In this document: positions 26,971 to 35,280 of the stretch, piece after piece | How positions within the stretch are numbered: the first letter of the stretch is position 1 | Layout: every line of letters starts with the position of its first letter | Assembly: GCA_902592265.1 (NCBI GenBank) | Contig: CACJDV010000001.1 | Coordinates: 184,729-248,728 of the forward strand | Reading direction: 5' to 3' | DNA length: 64,000 nucleotides | Source of the DNA: an uncultured Pelagibacteraceae bacterium | GTDB lineage: Bacteria > Pseudomonadota > Alphaproteobacteria > Pelagibacterales > Pelagibacteraceae | Notes under the pieces: model-generated | The model's database searches: none | Seen by the model: the letters and a program-made list of their open reading frames with translations, nothing else | What the model was told of the DNA's origin: nothing | Translations under genes and position numbers: made by a program

Positions 26971-27861
26971 TTAATCAATCCATTCTTGGTAATTATCTAA
27001 ATTATCTATCAAAAATTTTGGTAATTTGTCTAGCGGATATTTTATAAGTTTTTTACCATGACCTATTTTTTGGGCCCTCTTATCTAAAGTTAGATCATAA
27101 ATCGCAATTTTATTTTTAATGAGATTGTCAATTTCACCGACTGAAATAGGATTTAAGTCAAATTCTCTATGATGCAAGTATGACCTAAGTTTATGTTCGA
27201 TTTCATTTGCATTTTTTAAGTAAGTAAAATGCCATCCTCCATTCTCTATTATCTTTATGTCTATATATTTTGTTTTAGAAAACAAAACATCAAATCTGAA
27301 AAAAGAATATTTTTTAACTTTTATATTTCTTAACCACTGAGGAGATTTTAAATATTTCTTTTTACAAGCTCTTGTTCCTGTCCAAAAAAAGTTAGGTAAT
27401 TTAAGGTTAAATTTGTAGTAAAACATTTGTTGTCTAAACATAATTATTTTTTGGTCAATCTTGCCCATCTCCAAACTTTCTAAGTTAGGTATTTCATCTA
27501 CATCTGAGATTAAAATTAAATCTTCATCGTTGGCGTTTTTTAATCCATCAAGAATAAAGTTTCTTTGCTCATTCTCTCGTAAGATCGAATTTAATATAAA
27601 TTTTTTTGATTTAATATCCTCATGATCGTTATTTAAAATTTCTTGAATATTTTTAGGTTTATTGTCATATACTAAATAAATTATCTTATTTTTAAATTTT
27701 TCAAATTTTTTTTTATTAAATTGAAGACTCCTCCTATCGCCTTTGTGAGTGAAGCTGCTTTCAACAATTACAAAATAATCAACATATTTATCTAATATAT
27801 TAAGTCTAAGATCTAAAAGAACCTCTTCGTTAAAATACATGAAACAGTCAAAAATTTTCAT
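26971..27861 (-). CDS. Glycosyltransferase family 17 protein
   Basis: 296 residues. MKIFDCFMYFNEEVLLDLRL and YFVIVESSFTHKGDRR at the N-terminus, LILISDVDEIPNLE (about 113-126, the DxD-like metal site) and GWHFTYLKNANEIEHKLRSYLHHRE (His near 210) are characteristic of GT17, named after eukaryotic beta-1,4-mannosyl-glycoprotein N-acetylglucosaminyltransferase III. In bacteria the acceptor is unknown; a surface polysaccharide is likely. No other sugar genes are next to it. Divergent from the phosphoribosyltransferase gene. Confidence 0.82.
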   Translation of the reverse strand: MKIFDCFMYFNEEVLLDLRLNILDKYVDYFVIVESSFTHKGDRRSLQFNKKKFEKFKNKIIYLVYDNKPKNIQEILNNDHEDIKSKKFILNSILRENEQRNFILDGLKNANDEDLILISDVDEIPNLESLEMGKIDQKIIMFRQQMFYYKFNLKLPNFFWTGTRACKKKYLKSPQWLRNIKVKKYSFFRFDVLFSKTKYIDIKIIENGGWHFTYLKNANEIEHKLRSYLHHREFDLNPISVGEIDNLIKNKIAIYDLTLDKRAQKIGHGKKLIKYPLDKLPKFLIDNLDNYQEWID

Positions 27862-27910
27862 TATACCTTTTTTAATCTTTTTTAATTTTTTTTATATGAT
27901 AAAAAAATAT

Positions 27911-28429
27911 ATGGCAGATAAATTAATAGTTAGTTTTGGAGAATATATCAAAATAGTTGAGAAATTAGCTATTGAAATTCACAATAATTATAAACCAACT
28001 GTTTTAGTTGGTATAATGAGGGGCGCAGCACCTATAATTGATATTCTCTCAAGAATATTAAAACTTCCGATAGCATACATTGTTATTCAAAGTTATACAG
28101 GAAAAGGACAAGAGGACCAACAAGGTGAACTAATGTTTGCAAGAGAAATAAGTTCTTTGGCTAAAGATGAAGATTTTGAAAAAATTCTCCTAATAGATGA
28201 CTTGTCAGATACAGGACTAACACTAAATAAAAGTATTGAATGGTTAAAAGGGTACGAACCAACAAAAAAATTTATTAAGGAAATTAAAACTGCTTGTTTA
28301 TGGAAAAAAAAATCATCTTCTTTTGAACCAGATTTTTGTCCGATTAAATTGGACTCAGATCCATGGATTGTTCAGCCTACAGAACATTATGAAGAACTTT
28401 CTATTGAGGAAATTATAGGAAGAAACTAG
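27911..28429 (+). CDS. Purine phosphoribosyltransferase (xanthine/guanine/hypoxanthine type)
   Basis: 172 residues from the ATG at 27911; a frame open further upstream (27839) would add a Phe-rich tail that overlaps the GT17 start and is unlikely. VLVGIMRGAAPIIDILSRIL (about 30), PIAYIVIQSYTG (about 55) and the PRPP loop ILLIDDLSDTGLTLN (about 92-106) are visible. It makes a purine nucleotide from base plus PRPP. Facing it across a terminator hairpin is a purine-type NCS2 permease, so uptake and salvage are neighbours. Gpt and Hpt specificities cannot be separated by eye. Confidence 0.82.
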   Translation: MADKLIVSFGEYIKIVEKLAIEIHNNYKPTVLVGIMRGAAPIIDILSRILKLPIAYIVIQSYTGKGQEDQQGELMFAREISSLAKDEDFEKILLIDDLSDTGLTLNKSIEWLKGYEPTKKFIKEIKTACLWKKKSSSFEPDFCPIKLDSDPWIVQPTEHYEELSIEEIIGRN

Positions 28430-28434
28430 TTAAC

Positions 28435-28453
28435 GGGGCTAGAAACTAGCCCC
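28435..28453. terminator. Bidirectional hairpin terminator between gpt-like and NCS2 genes
   Basis: GGGGCTAG, loop AAA, CTAGCCCC: a perfect 8-bp stem with four G-C pairs at its base, a rare G+C-rich spot in this sequence. It starts 6 bases after the phosphoribosyltransferase stop and lies 14 bases beyond the NCS2 stop on the other strand. The downstream plus-strand tract is T-rich (TTATATTCTATTT). It can serve both converging transcripts. Confidence 0.75.
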
Positions 28454-28466
28454 AGTTATATTCTAT

Positions 28467-29777
28467 TTAACTTACAGCAAAACTTACAACACTAAGTATT
28501 GCAACGACCCATATTGCTGGAGAAGTAGTTGAAAATTTTCCAGTAAATATTTTTATTAAAGCATACGAAACAAATGCTAAGGCAATTCCATTACTGATAC
28601 TATAAGTTAATGGCATAGCAATCATGGCCAAGATTGCTGGAGCTGACTCTGAGATGTCATTCCATTCTATGTCGGTAATATTTCTAATAAATAAAACAGA
28701 AACAAAGAGTAAAGCCGCACCATCGATTTGTTTAGGCAAACTTGTTGCAAGAGGTGCAAAAAATATACATGCTAAAAACAATATACCTATTACAAGAGAA
28801 GTCATTCCAGTTTTACCACCAGCTTTTACACCAGCTCCTGACTCCACATAACTAGTAACAGTTGTTGTTCCCATCATAGCACCTGCAACAGTCCCAACAC
28901 TGTCAGACAACATTGCTTTATTAATATCTTCAACTTTTCCTTGTTTATCAACTTTACCTGCAACATTTGCTACAGAAGTTAATGTTCCAGCTGTATCAAA
29001 GAAGTCTATAAATAATAAAGTAAATATTACTGTAGACATCCCAGCAGTCATGGCAGCCGATAAGTCAAATTCAAAAAGGTATGTCATCGGAGGAGGTGAA
29101 CTTGCTAAACCATTAAATTTAGCCAGACCAGTAGCCCAAGCAATAACACTAAAAACCAAAATACCTATAATGATATTTCCTTTTACATTCATTTTCTCAA
29201 GTACAATAATTGCAATAAATGTTGCGCATCCAAGAAGTACTAATGGGTCGCTTAAATTTCCAAGTTGTACTAGTGTTACAGGATTATCAACTACAACTTC
29301 CATAATTTGTAATCCAATAATTGCAAGAAACAATCCAATACCCGCACCAATTCCTAGTTTTAAACTTTTTGGAATTGAGTTAATTAACCAGGCTCTTATC
29401 GGTGTAAGTGAGATGATTAAGAACAATACACCAGCAACCAAAACTGCTCCAAGAGCTTCTTGTGGTGTATAACCCATGCCCGCACAAACTCCAAAAGCAA
29501 CAAATGCATTAATACCCATACCTGGAGCAAGTCCAATTGGCCAAGTTTTTCCGTAAAAAGCCATTATGAAACAAGCTAATGCGGTGGCCAAAATAGTTGC
29601 CGTGTATACTGCGCCGAAATCAAAGAAACCTTTTTCAGGGCCGGCGAACTCACCTGATAAGATGAAAGGATTTAAAAACATTATGTAAGCCATTGTTAGG
29701 AACGTGGTTGTTCCAGCAATTACTTCAGTTTTAAAATCAGTTTTATGTTTTTTGTATTCAAAATATTTTTCAAGCAT
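28467..29777 (-). CDS. NCS2 family purine permease (AzgA/GhxP type)
   Basis: 436 residues with 12-14 helices. TFLTMAYIMFLNPFIL (about 30), GLAPGMGINAFVAFG (about 86) and the substrate/helix-10 region GTTTVTSYVESGAGVKAGGK (about 303-322) identify the adenine/guanine/hypoxanthine branch of NCS2. It brings purine bases into the cell with protons. AGGAGG lies 4 bases before the ATG. The 125-base region upstream (29778-29902) is shared with the divergent small lipoprotein; I saw no purine-riboswitch core there. Confidence 0.9.
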   Translation of the reverse strand: MLEKYFEYKKHKTDFKTEVIAGTTTFLTMAYIMFLNPFILSGEFAGPEKGFFDFGAVYTATILATALACFIMAFYGKTWPIGLAPGMGINAFVAFGVCAGMGYTPQEALGAVLVAGVLFLIISLTPIRAWLINSIPKSLKLGIGAGIGLFLAIIGLQIMEVVVDNPVTLVQLGNLSDPLVLLGCATFIAIIVLEKMNVKGNIIIGILVFSVIAWATGLAKFNGLASSPPPMTYLFEFDLSAAMTAGMSTVIFTLLFIDFFDTAGTLTSVANVAGKVDKQGKVEDINKAMLSDSVGTVAGAMMGTTTVTSYVESGAGVKAGGKTGMTSLVIGILFLACIFFAPLATSLPKQIDGAALLFVSVLFIRNITDIEWNDISESAPAILAMIAMPLTYSISNGIALAFVSYALIKIFTGKFSTTSPAIWVVAILSVVSFAVS

Positions 29778-29902
29778 TTATCCTCCTATGATTGAAAAAT
29801 ATTTGATTCTTTCTCATATTGCCCGTCAAAACTAATTCTTATTAACAATTTTCAACCCACAAGTTTATATTTATGCCATAATTAGGTTGTTATTATTAAA
29901 TT

Positions 29903-30208
29903 ATGAAAAAAATTAAGATCTCAATTTTAAGTGTATTTATATTATTTTCTTTATTAGGTTGTCAGACAATTAAGCAAAAAACTGACGCTATTGTTGAGAA
30001 AGAAAATAAAAAATTAAGTGCATTTATAGGTAAGTCTTCTAAGGATTTAAAAAGCAGCTTAGGTAGCCCAGATGAAGATTTCAAAAATGAAAAAGGAAAT
30101 TTAGTTTTAGTTTATAACACAAAAAAATACGGAATACCTTGCGAAAGAAGATTTGAAGTAAACGCAAAATTGATTGTTGTTGGATTTGTTTCCAACGGTT
30201 GCTTTTGA
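29903..30208 (+). CDS. Small lipoprotein of unknown function
   Basis: 101 residues. N-terminal Lys-rich start, hydrophobic stretch and lipobox LLGCQT (Cys at about 20), so probably lipidated and exported. The mature part has a helical region with TDAIVEKENKKL, then FIGKSSKDLKSSLGSPDEDF and LVLVYNTKKYGIPCERRFEV. The 'G-x-S-x-x-D-L-x-x-x-L-G-x-P' pattern resembles the first half of SmpA/OmlA-type (BamE-like) domains, but two Cys (near 85 and 100) and the small size make this only a similarity. Followed by a strong hairpin terminator. Confidence 0.65.
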   Translation: MKKIKISILSVFILFSLLGCQTIKQKTDAIVEKENKKLSAFIGKSSKDLKSSLGSPDEDFKNEKGNLVLVYNTKKYGIPCERRFEVNAKLIVVGFVSNGCF

Positions 30209-30213
30209 TTACC

Positions 30214-30234
30214 TGCGGAGAATTTATCTCCGCA
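30214..30234. terminator. Bidirectional hairpin terminator between lipoprotein and hsp20
   Basis: TGCGGAGA, loop ATTTA, TCTCCGCA: a perfect 8-bp stem, with TACCT/AGGTA outside it able to extend the stem after a short bulge. It lies in the 38-base gap between two convergent stops (30208 and 30247). The tract after it on the plus strand is A+T-rich but has no long T run, so termination may be less clean than at 28435. Confidence 0.65.
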
Positions 30235-30246
30235 AGCAAGGTATAC

Positions 30247-30693
30247 TTATTTAATTTCAATAAGTTTTCTTTTTTTATGCTCAGGAACAATTCTTTCACA
30301 AGATATTGTTAAAAGACCATCTTTTAACTCAGCACCATTAACTTTCACATCGTCAGCTATAGTAAATGATCTGGCAAATTGTCTTTGAGAAATACCTTTG
30401 TGAATTATTTCTCCATCAGCATTATTATTTTCAGATTTATTAATTTGTTTAGTTCTTACAGTTAATAAATTATCTTCAAACTCAACTTCAACATCGTTTT
30501 TATTAAAACCAGCTAAAGCAACTTCGATTGCATAATTATCCTTACCAGTTTTTCTGATGTTATAAGGTGGGTAATTTGACTGCATAGTCAAAGAACCATT
30601 ACCAAGCATATTTTCGAATTGGTCAAACATGTCGTCAAAACCAATTGAAAACGGTCTTAGTGAGTTAAATATAGATAAATCCTTACTTGTCAT
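30247..30693 (-). CDS. Small heat-shock protein (Hsp20/IbpA type)
   Basis: 148 residues. Alpha-crystallin domain from about 35 to 130: YPPYNIRKTGKDNYAIEVALAG, FEDNLLTVRTKQ, a Lys/Asn-rich loop, then GISQRQFARSFTIADDVKV and AELKDGLLTISCERIVPE with the conserved G-L-L. The C-terminal tail is short and ends in a Lys-rich motif. ATP-independent holdase that keeps unfolding proteins soluble. Upstream are a RpoH-type promoter and a leader that looks like a ROSE thermometer (30699-30784). AGGAGG is 5 bases before the ATG. Confidence 0.93.
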   Translation of the reverse strand: MTSKDLSIFNSLRPFSIGFDDMFDQFENMLGNGSLTMQSNYPPYNIRKTGKDNYAIEVALAGFNKNDVEVEFEDNLLTVRTKQINKSENNNADGEIIHKGISQRQFARSFTIADDVKVNGAELKDGLLTISCERIVPEHKKRKLIEIK

Positions 30694-30698
30694 AATAT

Positions 30699-30749
30699 CC
30701 TCCTTTGTTAAGCAAGTTTATTTATTGTTAGCCCCATTAGGCGACTAAC
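30699..30749 (-). promoter_or_regulatory. ROSE-like RNA thermometer in the hsp20 leader
   Basis: Read on the minus strand, CTTGCTT (30716-30710), loop AACA, AAGGAGG (30705-30699) folds so that the Shine-Dalgarno bases are paired. The TTGCT core against AGGA with an opposed G-G is the hallmark of ROSE elements, which block translation of rhizobial hsp20 genes at low temperature and melt on heating. Upstream, GTTAG...CTAAC (30749-30727) forms a second hairpin at about the predicted transcript start. With about 56 bases of leader it is shorter than classical ROSE elements. Pairing is read by eye; the thermometer role is inferred. Confidence 0.62.
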
Positions 30750-30756
30750 ATAGGTT

Positions 30757-30784
30757 ATATGGGAGTTATTTTATTTTTTTCAAG
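30757..30784 (-). promoter_or_regulatory. RpoH (sigma-32) type promoter of hsp20
   Basis: On the minus strand CTTGAAA (30784-30778), 13-base spacer, TCCCATAT (30764-30757). This matches the sigma-32 pattern CTTGAAA / CCCCATNT well. The groES promoter at 47642-47669 has the same two elements with the same 13-base spacing, which supports both. Confidence 0.72.
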
Positions 30785-30793
30785 ATATTAAAT

Positions 30794-32869
30794 TTAAATT
30801 TTTTCAGAGATCTTCAATATAAATGCATAGTCAAAAGCTATTTCTTCAATGGCACCATCTCTACCTGACTTACCTCCGTGACCTGCGTTCATTTCAGTTT
30901 TTAACAAAAGCAAATTATTATCAGTTTTTAAATCTCTAAGTTTGGCTGTAAATTTTGCTGGTTCATCGAATAGCACTCTATTATCACTTAAGCTTGTAGT
31001 AATTAACATGTGAGGATAATCCATTTTTTTAATATTATTATATGGAGCATAAGAATAAATATAATCAAAGTGATCTTTTTTGTCTTTTGCATTACCAAAT
31101 TCATCAAATTCTCCAACAGTAAGGGGCAAAGAATGATCCAGGTTAGTTGTTAATGAGTCAACAAAAGGCACAGCCATAACAATTCCAAGGAATAATTCTG
31201 GTGACTGATTAACTACTGCTCCCATTAATAAACCACCAGCTGATCCACCCATACCAATAATTTTTCCTTTCGATGAATATCCTCTTTCAATTAAAAACTT
31301 TGCGACATGTATGTAGTCTTCAAATGTATTTTTTTTATTAAGAAGTTTTCCTTCTTTCCACCATTTCATTCCCTTTTCCATTCCCCCTCTAATATGTGCG
31401 GTTACCCAAATAATATCTCTGTCAATTAAACTTAATCTAGTTGACGAAAAATCTGGAGTCATTGAACTTCCATATGAACCATAACCATATAAAAGTAAAT
31501 TTGCTGACCCATCAATTTTTGTTTTTTTATGTCTGGTAATTGTAAGTGGAACTAATCTTCCATCATGAGAAGGGCACTCTAGTCTTTCGACTATATAGTC
31601 ATCTGGATTATGGCCAGATGGGATTTCTTGTTCTTTTACTAATTTTTTTTCTTTTGTTTTTAAATTGTATAAATAAGTTTTACCTGGTGTTTTAGGGGAT
31701 GAATATGACAAGTAAATTAGATCGGTATTTTTATTTCTTTGTATCAATGAAACACTGGGCACAATTACCGACTCATCAGTAAAATTTAACTCCTCTTCAA
31801 CTCCTGTTTGTTTGTTTCTAACAAATAATTTTCCCAATGCATTTGATTTTTCCCCTCTGACGATCCAATCATTTAAAAATATTAATCCTCCAATTAAAAC
31901 CTCTTCTTTAGCAGCTATATAAATTTCCCACTTTTGATTTGATAAATCATCACATCTTTCAATTTTGAAATCCTCTGCATCATCATTAGTATGACAATAA
32001 AAATAGCCATCCCAAGAATTGACTGAATAAATTACACCCTTTTTTCTTTTTATAATTAATTTTGGCTTTGGGTTTTTTTCTGTTACTTCAAAGTAGTATT
32101 GTTCAGAAGTATTATGATCTGACGTTGTTATAAAAAAATATTTTTCATCTGAACTCAAACTTATGCCCACAGTAAATGCTTCACTTTTTTCATCAAAAAT
32201 AAGCTCATCATCTTTGACTGATGATCCAATTTTGTGCCTATATATTTTTCTTGGTCTATGAAATTCATCAAGCTTTGAATAAAAAAAATATTGGTCGTCC
32301 AAACTAAAAGCAATACTTCCACTCGTTTCTTCTATTTTCTCGGTGACTAATTTTCCTGAGTTAATATTTCTTATGTAAATTGTATAATACTCAGATCCTT
32401 TTAAGTCTAAAGAATAACCTAAAAGTTTGTCATTATAACTTACCTCTAAATCACCTACACCAAAATATTCAGTTTTTAATTTCTCTTTTTCTTCATCACC
32501 ATTCCAAAATTCTTCAACAGTATCACTTCCAATTTTCTTTCTAAGTTTTATTGAATAATTTCCTACTGCAGTTGTTTTAGTCCAATATTCATATTCTTGG
32601 TCTTTAAATTTTAATGACTCATCATCTAACTTTATTCTTCCTTTAATTTCATCAAATAAGATTTTCTGATACTTTTTTGTGTCCTTTAAATTATGTTCTG
32701 TAAAATTATTTTCTTCTTCAAGATATTTCCTAACATCTGGAAGTAGCTTGGAACTATCTTTTAAAACATCAAGAATATTATCCTGATGGATCCAACTATA
32801 ATTATCCTCCCAAGTGGTATTGTGACAAGATTTAAGCTCTGGTTTTTTTTTAAGTTGTGGTACTTTCAT
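30794..32869 (-). CDS. ptrB: Oligopeptidase B (S9A prolyl oligopeptidase family)
   Basis: 691 residues, the usual length. N-terminal beta-propeller (about 70-400), then an alpha/beta hydrolase domain. Catalytic serine in IIGMGGSAGGLLMG (Ser near 545), the His in EMNAGHGGKSGRDGAIEE near the end, and the Asp in the preceding TSLSDNRVLFDEP loop. WVTAHIRGGMEKGMKWWKEG is the typical S9A segment before the nucleophile. Cleaves short peptides after basic residues in the cytoplasm. The ATG is only 14 bases from the start of the divergent J-domain gene. Confidence 0.92.
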   Translation of the reverse strand: MKVPQLKKKPELKSCHNTTWEDNYSWIHQDNILDVLKDSSKLLPDVRKYLEEENNFTEHNLKDTKKYQKILFDEIKGRIKLDDESLKFKDQEYEYWTKTTAVGNYSIKLRKKIGSDTVEEFWNGDEEKEKLKTEYFGVGDLEVSYNDKLLGYSLDLKGSEYYTIYIRNINSGKLVTEKIEETSGSIAFSLDDQYFFYSKLDEFHRPRKIYRHKIGSSVKDDELIFDEKSEAFTVGISLSSDEKYFFITTSDHNTSEQYYFEVTEKNPKPKLIIKRKKGVIYSVNSWDGYFYCHTNDDAEDFKIERCDDLSNQKWEIYIAAKEEVLIGGLIFLNDWIVRGEKSNALGKLFVRNKQTGVEEELNFTDESVIVPSVSLIQRNKNTDLIYLSYSSPKTPGKTYLYNLKTKEKKLVKEQEIPSGHNPDDYIVERLECPSHDGRLVPLTITRHKKTKIDGSANLLLYGYGSYGSSMTPDFSSTRLSLIDRDIIWVTAHIRGGMEKGMKWWKEGKLLNKKNTFEDYIHVAKFLIERGYSSKGKIIGMGGSAGGLLMGAVVNQSPELFLGIVMAVPFVDSLTTNLDHSLPLTVGEFDEFGNAKDKKDHFDYIYSYAPYNNIKKMDYPHMLITTSLSDNRVLFDEPAKFTAKLRDLKTDNNLLLLKTEMNAGHGGKSGRDGAIEEIAFDYAFILKISEKI

Positions 32870-32883
32870 TAAATCAAAAATAT

Positions 32884-33387
32884 ATGAATATAATAATTTA
32901 TACAGTGGTTATATTAACCATTTTTTATTTTCTATTACGTTTAATAACTAAAATTTCATCTAGAAAAATTTCAAAAGGCCTGAGATTTTTACTTATATTA
33001 GGATTAATTGCTTTAGCAGTCTTGTTTGCTATTGGTGGAAAATTTTTATTAACCTTACCTCTTACTTTGGCAAGTTTAGCTTTATTAAAATTAAAAGGTT
33101 TATCTATTTTCCAATTAATTTCTCTTTTTAGACTTATTCAAACATTAAGAAGGTCTGGTCGCTTCTCTTTTAACCAAGCAGGTACCAATAACGTTTCGTC
33201 TATATCAGTTTCAGAGGCCTACAAAATTTTAAATTTAGATATGAATAAAAAAGTTACCAAAGAGGATGTTAATAAAGCATATATAAAAATTCAAAAAAAA
33301 ATTCATCCTGATATTTCACCTGAAACCTCAAGATTATCCTCAATTGTTAATGAGGCTAAAGATATTGTGCTAAACGATATTTCTTAA
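32884..33387 (+). CDS. Membrane-anchored J-domain protein (TIM14-like)
   Basis: 167 residues from the ATG at 32884; an in-frame start at 32857 would overlap ptrB and is less likely. Two hydrophobic segments at about 3-18 and 36-75, then a C-terminal J-domain-like region (about 105-167): SVSEAYKILNLDM, a helix NKAYIKIQKKI, the HPD tripeptide in HPDISPETSRLSS and a final helix. The HPD is intact, so it should stimulate a DnaK-type chaperone at the membrane. Matches the alphaproteobacterial DnaJ-like proteins related to mitochondrial Tim14/Pam18. It ends with stop codons interlocked with the GT9 gene. Confidence 0.85.
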   Translation: MNIIIYTVVILTIFYFLLRLITKISSRKISKGLRFLLILGLIALAVLFAIGGKFLLTLPLTLASLALLKLKGLSIFQLISLFRLIQTLRRSGRFSFNQAGTNNVSSISVSEAYKILNLDMNKKVTKEDVNKAYIKIQKKIHPDISPETSRLSSIVNEAKDIVLNDIS

Positions 33388-34346
33388 GCAATAATTTCTA
33401 AAAATCTCTTAAAAATTTTTTGCGGATCAATTTTATCTTTACCTAAAGTATTATGTGTTACTGTGTTTTCTCCGTCTGGAATTACCGGAAACATTTTTGA
33501 GCTATAATTTCCATAAATTAATGGAGTATCAGCCATTAAAGTAATCGTTTTGATACCTAAAGCTGAGGATAAATGACTAAAGCTTGAATCATTACAAATG
33601 GATACATTACAATTCTTAATTAATGGTAAAATTTCTTTAATGGTTAAATTATCTAAACGAGTACAAAAATTCTTAAATTTAGACTGCAAAATTTCGTTTA
33701 ATACTTCCTGTTCTTCACTTGCCTTACCTGTTGCAAGAAAAAATCTGCAATTTTTCATATTTGATATCTTATCAATTACGCTTAAGAAAGTTTTTGCAGG
33801 AATTCTTTTTGTGGGTCCAGAACCACCTATGCCTAAGAGAATATTTGTAGTATTTTTATCTATTTGAAATTTTTGTGCTGCTTTAGAAATTGAATCATTA
33901 TCGATTTGTATTTCAGGATCCTCATTAATGTCTAAATCTAAATTTTTTTTTAAAAATTTTTTAGGAGCCTCAACTATATGTTGTTTGTTTTTTGCGAACA
34001 ATGGATATTGGTAAACTTGTGGAATACCAGATATTTTAGAAACTAAGTAAAATCTTAGAGATGAATTAAAAATAAAAATTTTATCAAATTTATATTTTTT
34101 TAAATCGTTTGCTAATTTAAAAATACCAAAAAAACCATCATGTCTATTATTTGTTTTATTGTCTCTTTCCAGAGTAAGAATTTTATCAATATATTTTGTC
34201 TGGTGTAAATATTGATTGGCTTTAGAGTTTTCTTTTACCAATATACTAATTGGTAAATTAAATTTTTTGGACAAAGCCTTAATAAATGGTAAAAAAATTA
34301 CAGTATCTCCAATACCCATTCTGCTCTGAATTGCTAATATTTTCAT
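33384..34346 (-). CDS. Glycosyltransferase family 9 (heptosyltransferase-like)
   Basis: 320 residues, two Rossmann-like halves. N-terminal LAIQSRMGIGDTVIFLPFIKAL (about 4-24) is the GT9 donor-side signature; the second half has ILLGIGGSGPTKRIPAKTFL (about 169) and SICNDSSFSHLSSALGIKTITL (about 249), which holds the ADP-sugar loop. It probably adds heptose or another sugar to lipooligosaccharide core. Substrate is inferred. Divergent from the DapA-family gene (48 bases). Confidence 0.82.
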   Translation of the reverse strand: MKILAIQSRMGIGDTVIFLPFIKALSKKFNLPISILVKENSKANQYLHQTKYIDKILTLERDNKTNNRHDGFFGIFKLANDLKKYKFDKIFIFNSSLRFYLVSKISGIPQVYQYPLFAKNKQHIVEAPKKFLKKNLDLDINEDPEIQIDNDSISKAAQKFQIDKNTTNILLGIGGSGPTKRIPAKTFLSVIDKISNMKNCRFFLATGKASEEQEVLNEILQSKFKNFCTRLDNLTIKEILPLIKNCNVSICNDSSFSHLSSALGIKTITLMADTPLIYGNYSSKMFPVIPDGENTVTHNTLGKDKIDPQKIFKRFLEIIA

Positions 34347-34394
34347 ATAGTATTTATAAACTTTACTGAGTATATTTTTATATAAATTTTTATT

Positions 34395-35279
34395 ATGACA
34401 AAAATAAGTGGAATTTTTGCTGCTTCAATGTCAGTGCTTAACAATGATTTAAGCCTGAATGTTGAAAAAACAATAATGCATGCTGAGAAACTTATCGATC
34501 AAGGTTGCCATGGCACGGTAATTTTTGGCAGCACAGGTCAGTCTCAATTAATACCTATTTCAGAAAAAATTGACTTACTTAACAATCTCTCAAAAAGCAA
34601 ATATCAAGATAAACATATAATTGGCACAGGTCTTAACTCTTTAGGTGAAACAATAAATTTTATGAAGATAGCAATTTCATTGAATCTAAACAAATTTTTA
34701 ATTATGCCTCCCGCTTATTATAGTTATGGTGATACAGAGGTTTTAGATTTTTATTCTAGAATAATTAATTCAGTGCCAGATTGTGAAATTATTCTTTATA
34801 ATTTCGAAAAACTTAGTGGTTATAAATTTAGTTTGAAGTGTGTAGAAACACTTGTTAATAAATTTCCAAAACAAATAATTGGGGTAAAAGATAGCTCATA
34901 CAATTTATACGAAAATTTAAAACTTAAAAATTTTTCAATTTTACCTGGTTCAGAAATTAAATTGTTAAAAGGATTGGAATTAGGATGTTCTGGTATAATA
35001 ACTGCAACATGCAACGTTACAGCAGAATTATCTAGGCAAGTTTATGATGATTTTTTTGCAGGAAAAAAACAATTATATAATGATAAGTTATGCGATGTCA
35101 GAAGCACTTTTGATAAATATAATCTAATTTCTGGTTTACATACTTATTGTGCTCAAAATGACAAAATATATAAAAATATTTTACCACCACTAAGTCTTTT
35201 AAATCGAAATGATAAGGAAGAATTAATGAATAGATTAAAAGATTTAGAATTTTATAATAAATCAACCTTGGCGGCATAA
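34395..35279 (+). CDS. DapA-family (dihydrodipicolinate synthase/N-acetylneuraminate lyase) protein
   Basis: 294 residues, TIM-barrel class I lyase/aldolase. The Schiff-base lysine is in IIGVKDSSYNL (about 158-168) and the barrel Tyr in ILYNFEKLSG (about 134-143). The usual TT-G pair of DapA (GTTGE) reads GSTGQS (about 46-51). Together with the modified YNFEKLSG loop this argues against true DapA; other family members handle sugar acids or hydroxyproline-derived keto acids. Substrate unknown. It is followed by cfa after one base, so they are co-transcribed, although no shared pathway is known. Confidence 0.8.
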   Translation: MTKISGIFAASMSVLNNDLSLNVEKTIMHAEKLIDQGCHGTVIFGSTGQSQLIPISEKIDLLNNLSKSKYQDKHIIGTGLNSLGETINFMKIAISLNLNKFLIMPPAYYSYGDTEVLDFYSRIINSVPDCEIILYNFEKLSGYKFSLKCVETLVNKFPKQIIGVKDSSYNLYENLKLKNFSILPGSEIKLLKGLELGCSGIITATCNVTAELSRQVYDDFFAGKKQLYNDKLCDVRSTFDKYNLISGLHTYCAQNDKIYKNILPPLSLLNRNDKEELMNRLKDLEFYNKSTLAA

Positions 35280-35280
35280 A

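Noticed and set aside
27839..27910. Longer N-terminus for the phosphoribosyltransferase
   Set aside because: The extra residues are a Phe/Ile-rich tail overlapping the GT17 start; the family begins at the ATG at 27911.
29778..29902. Possible purine riboswitch before the NCS2 permease
   Set aside because: I looked for the three-way junction core and loop pairs on the minus strand and did not find them; the region is also a divergent promoter region.
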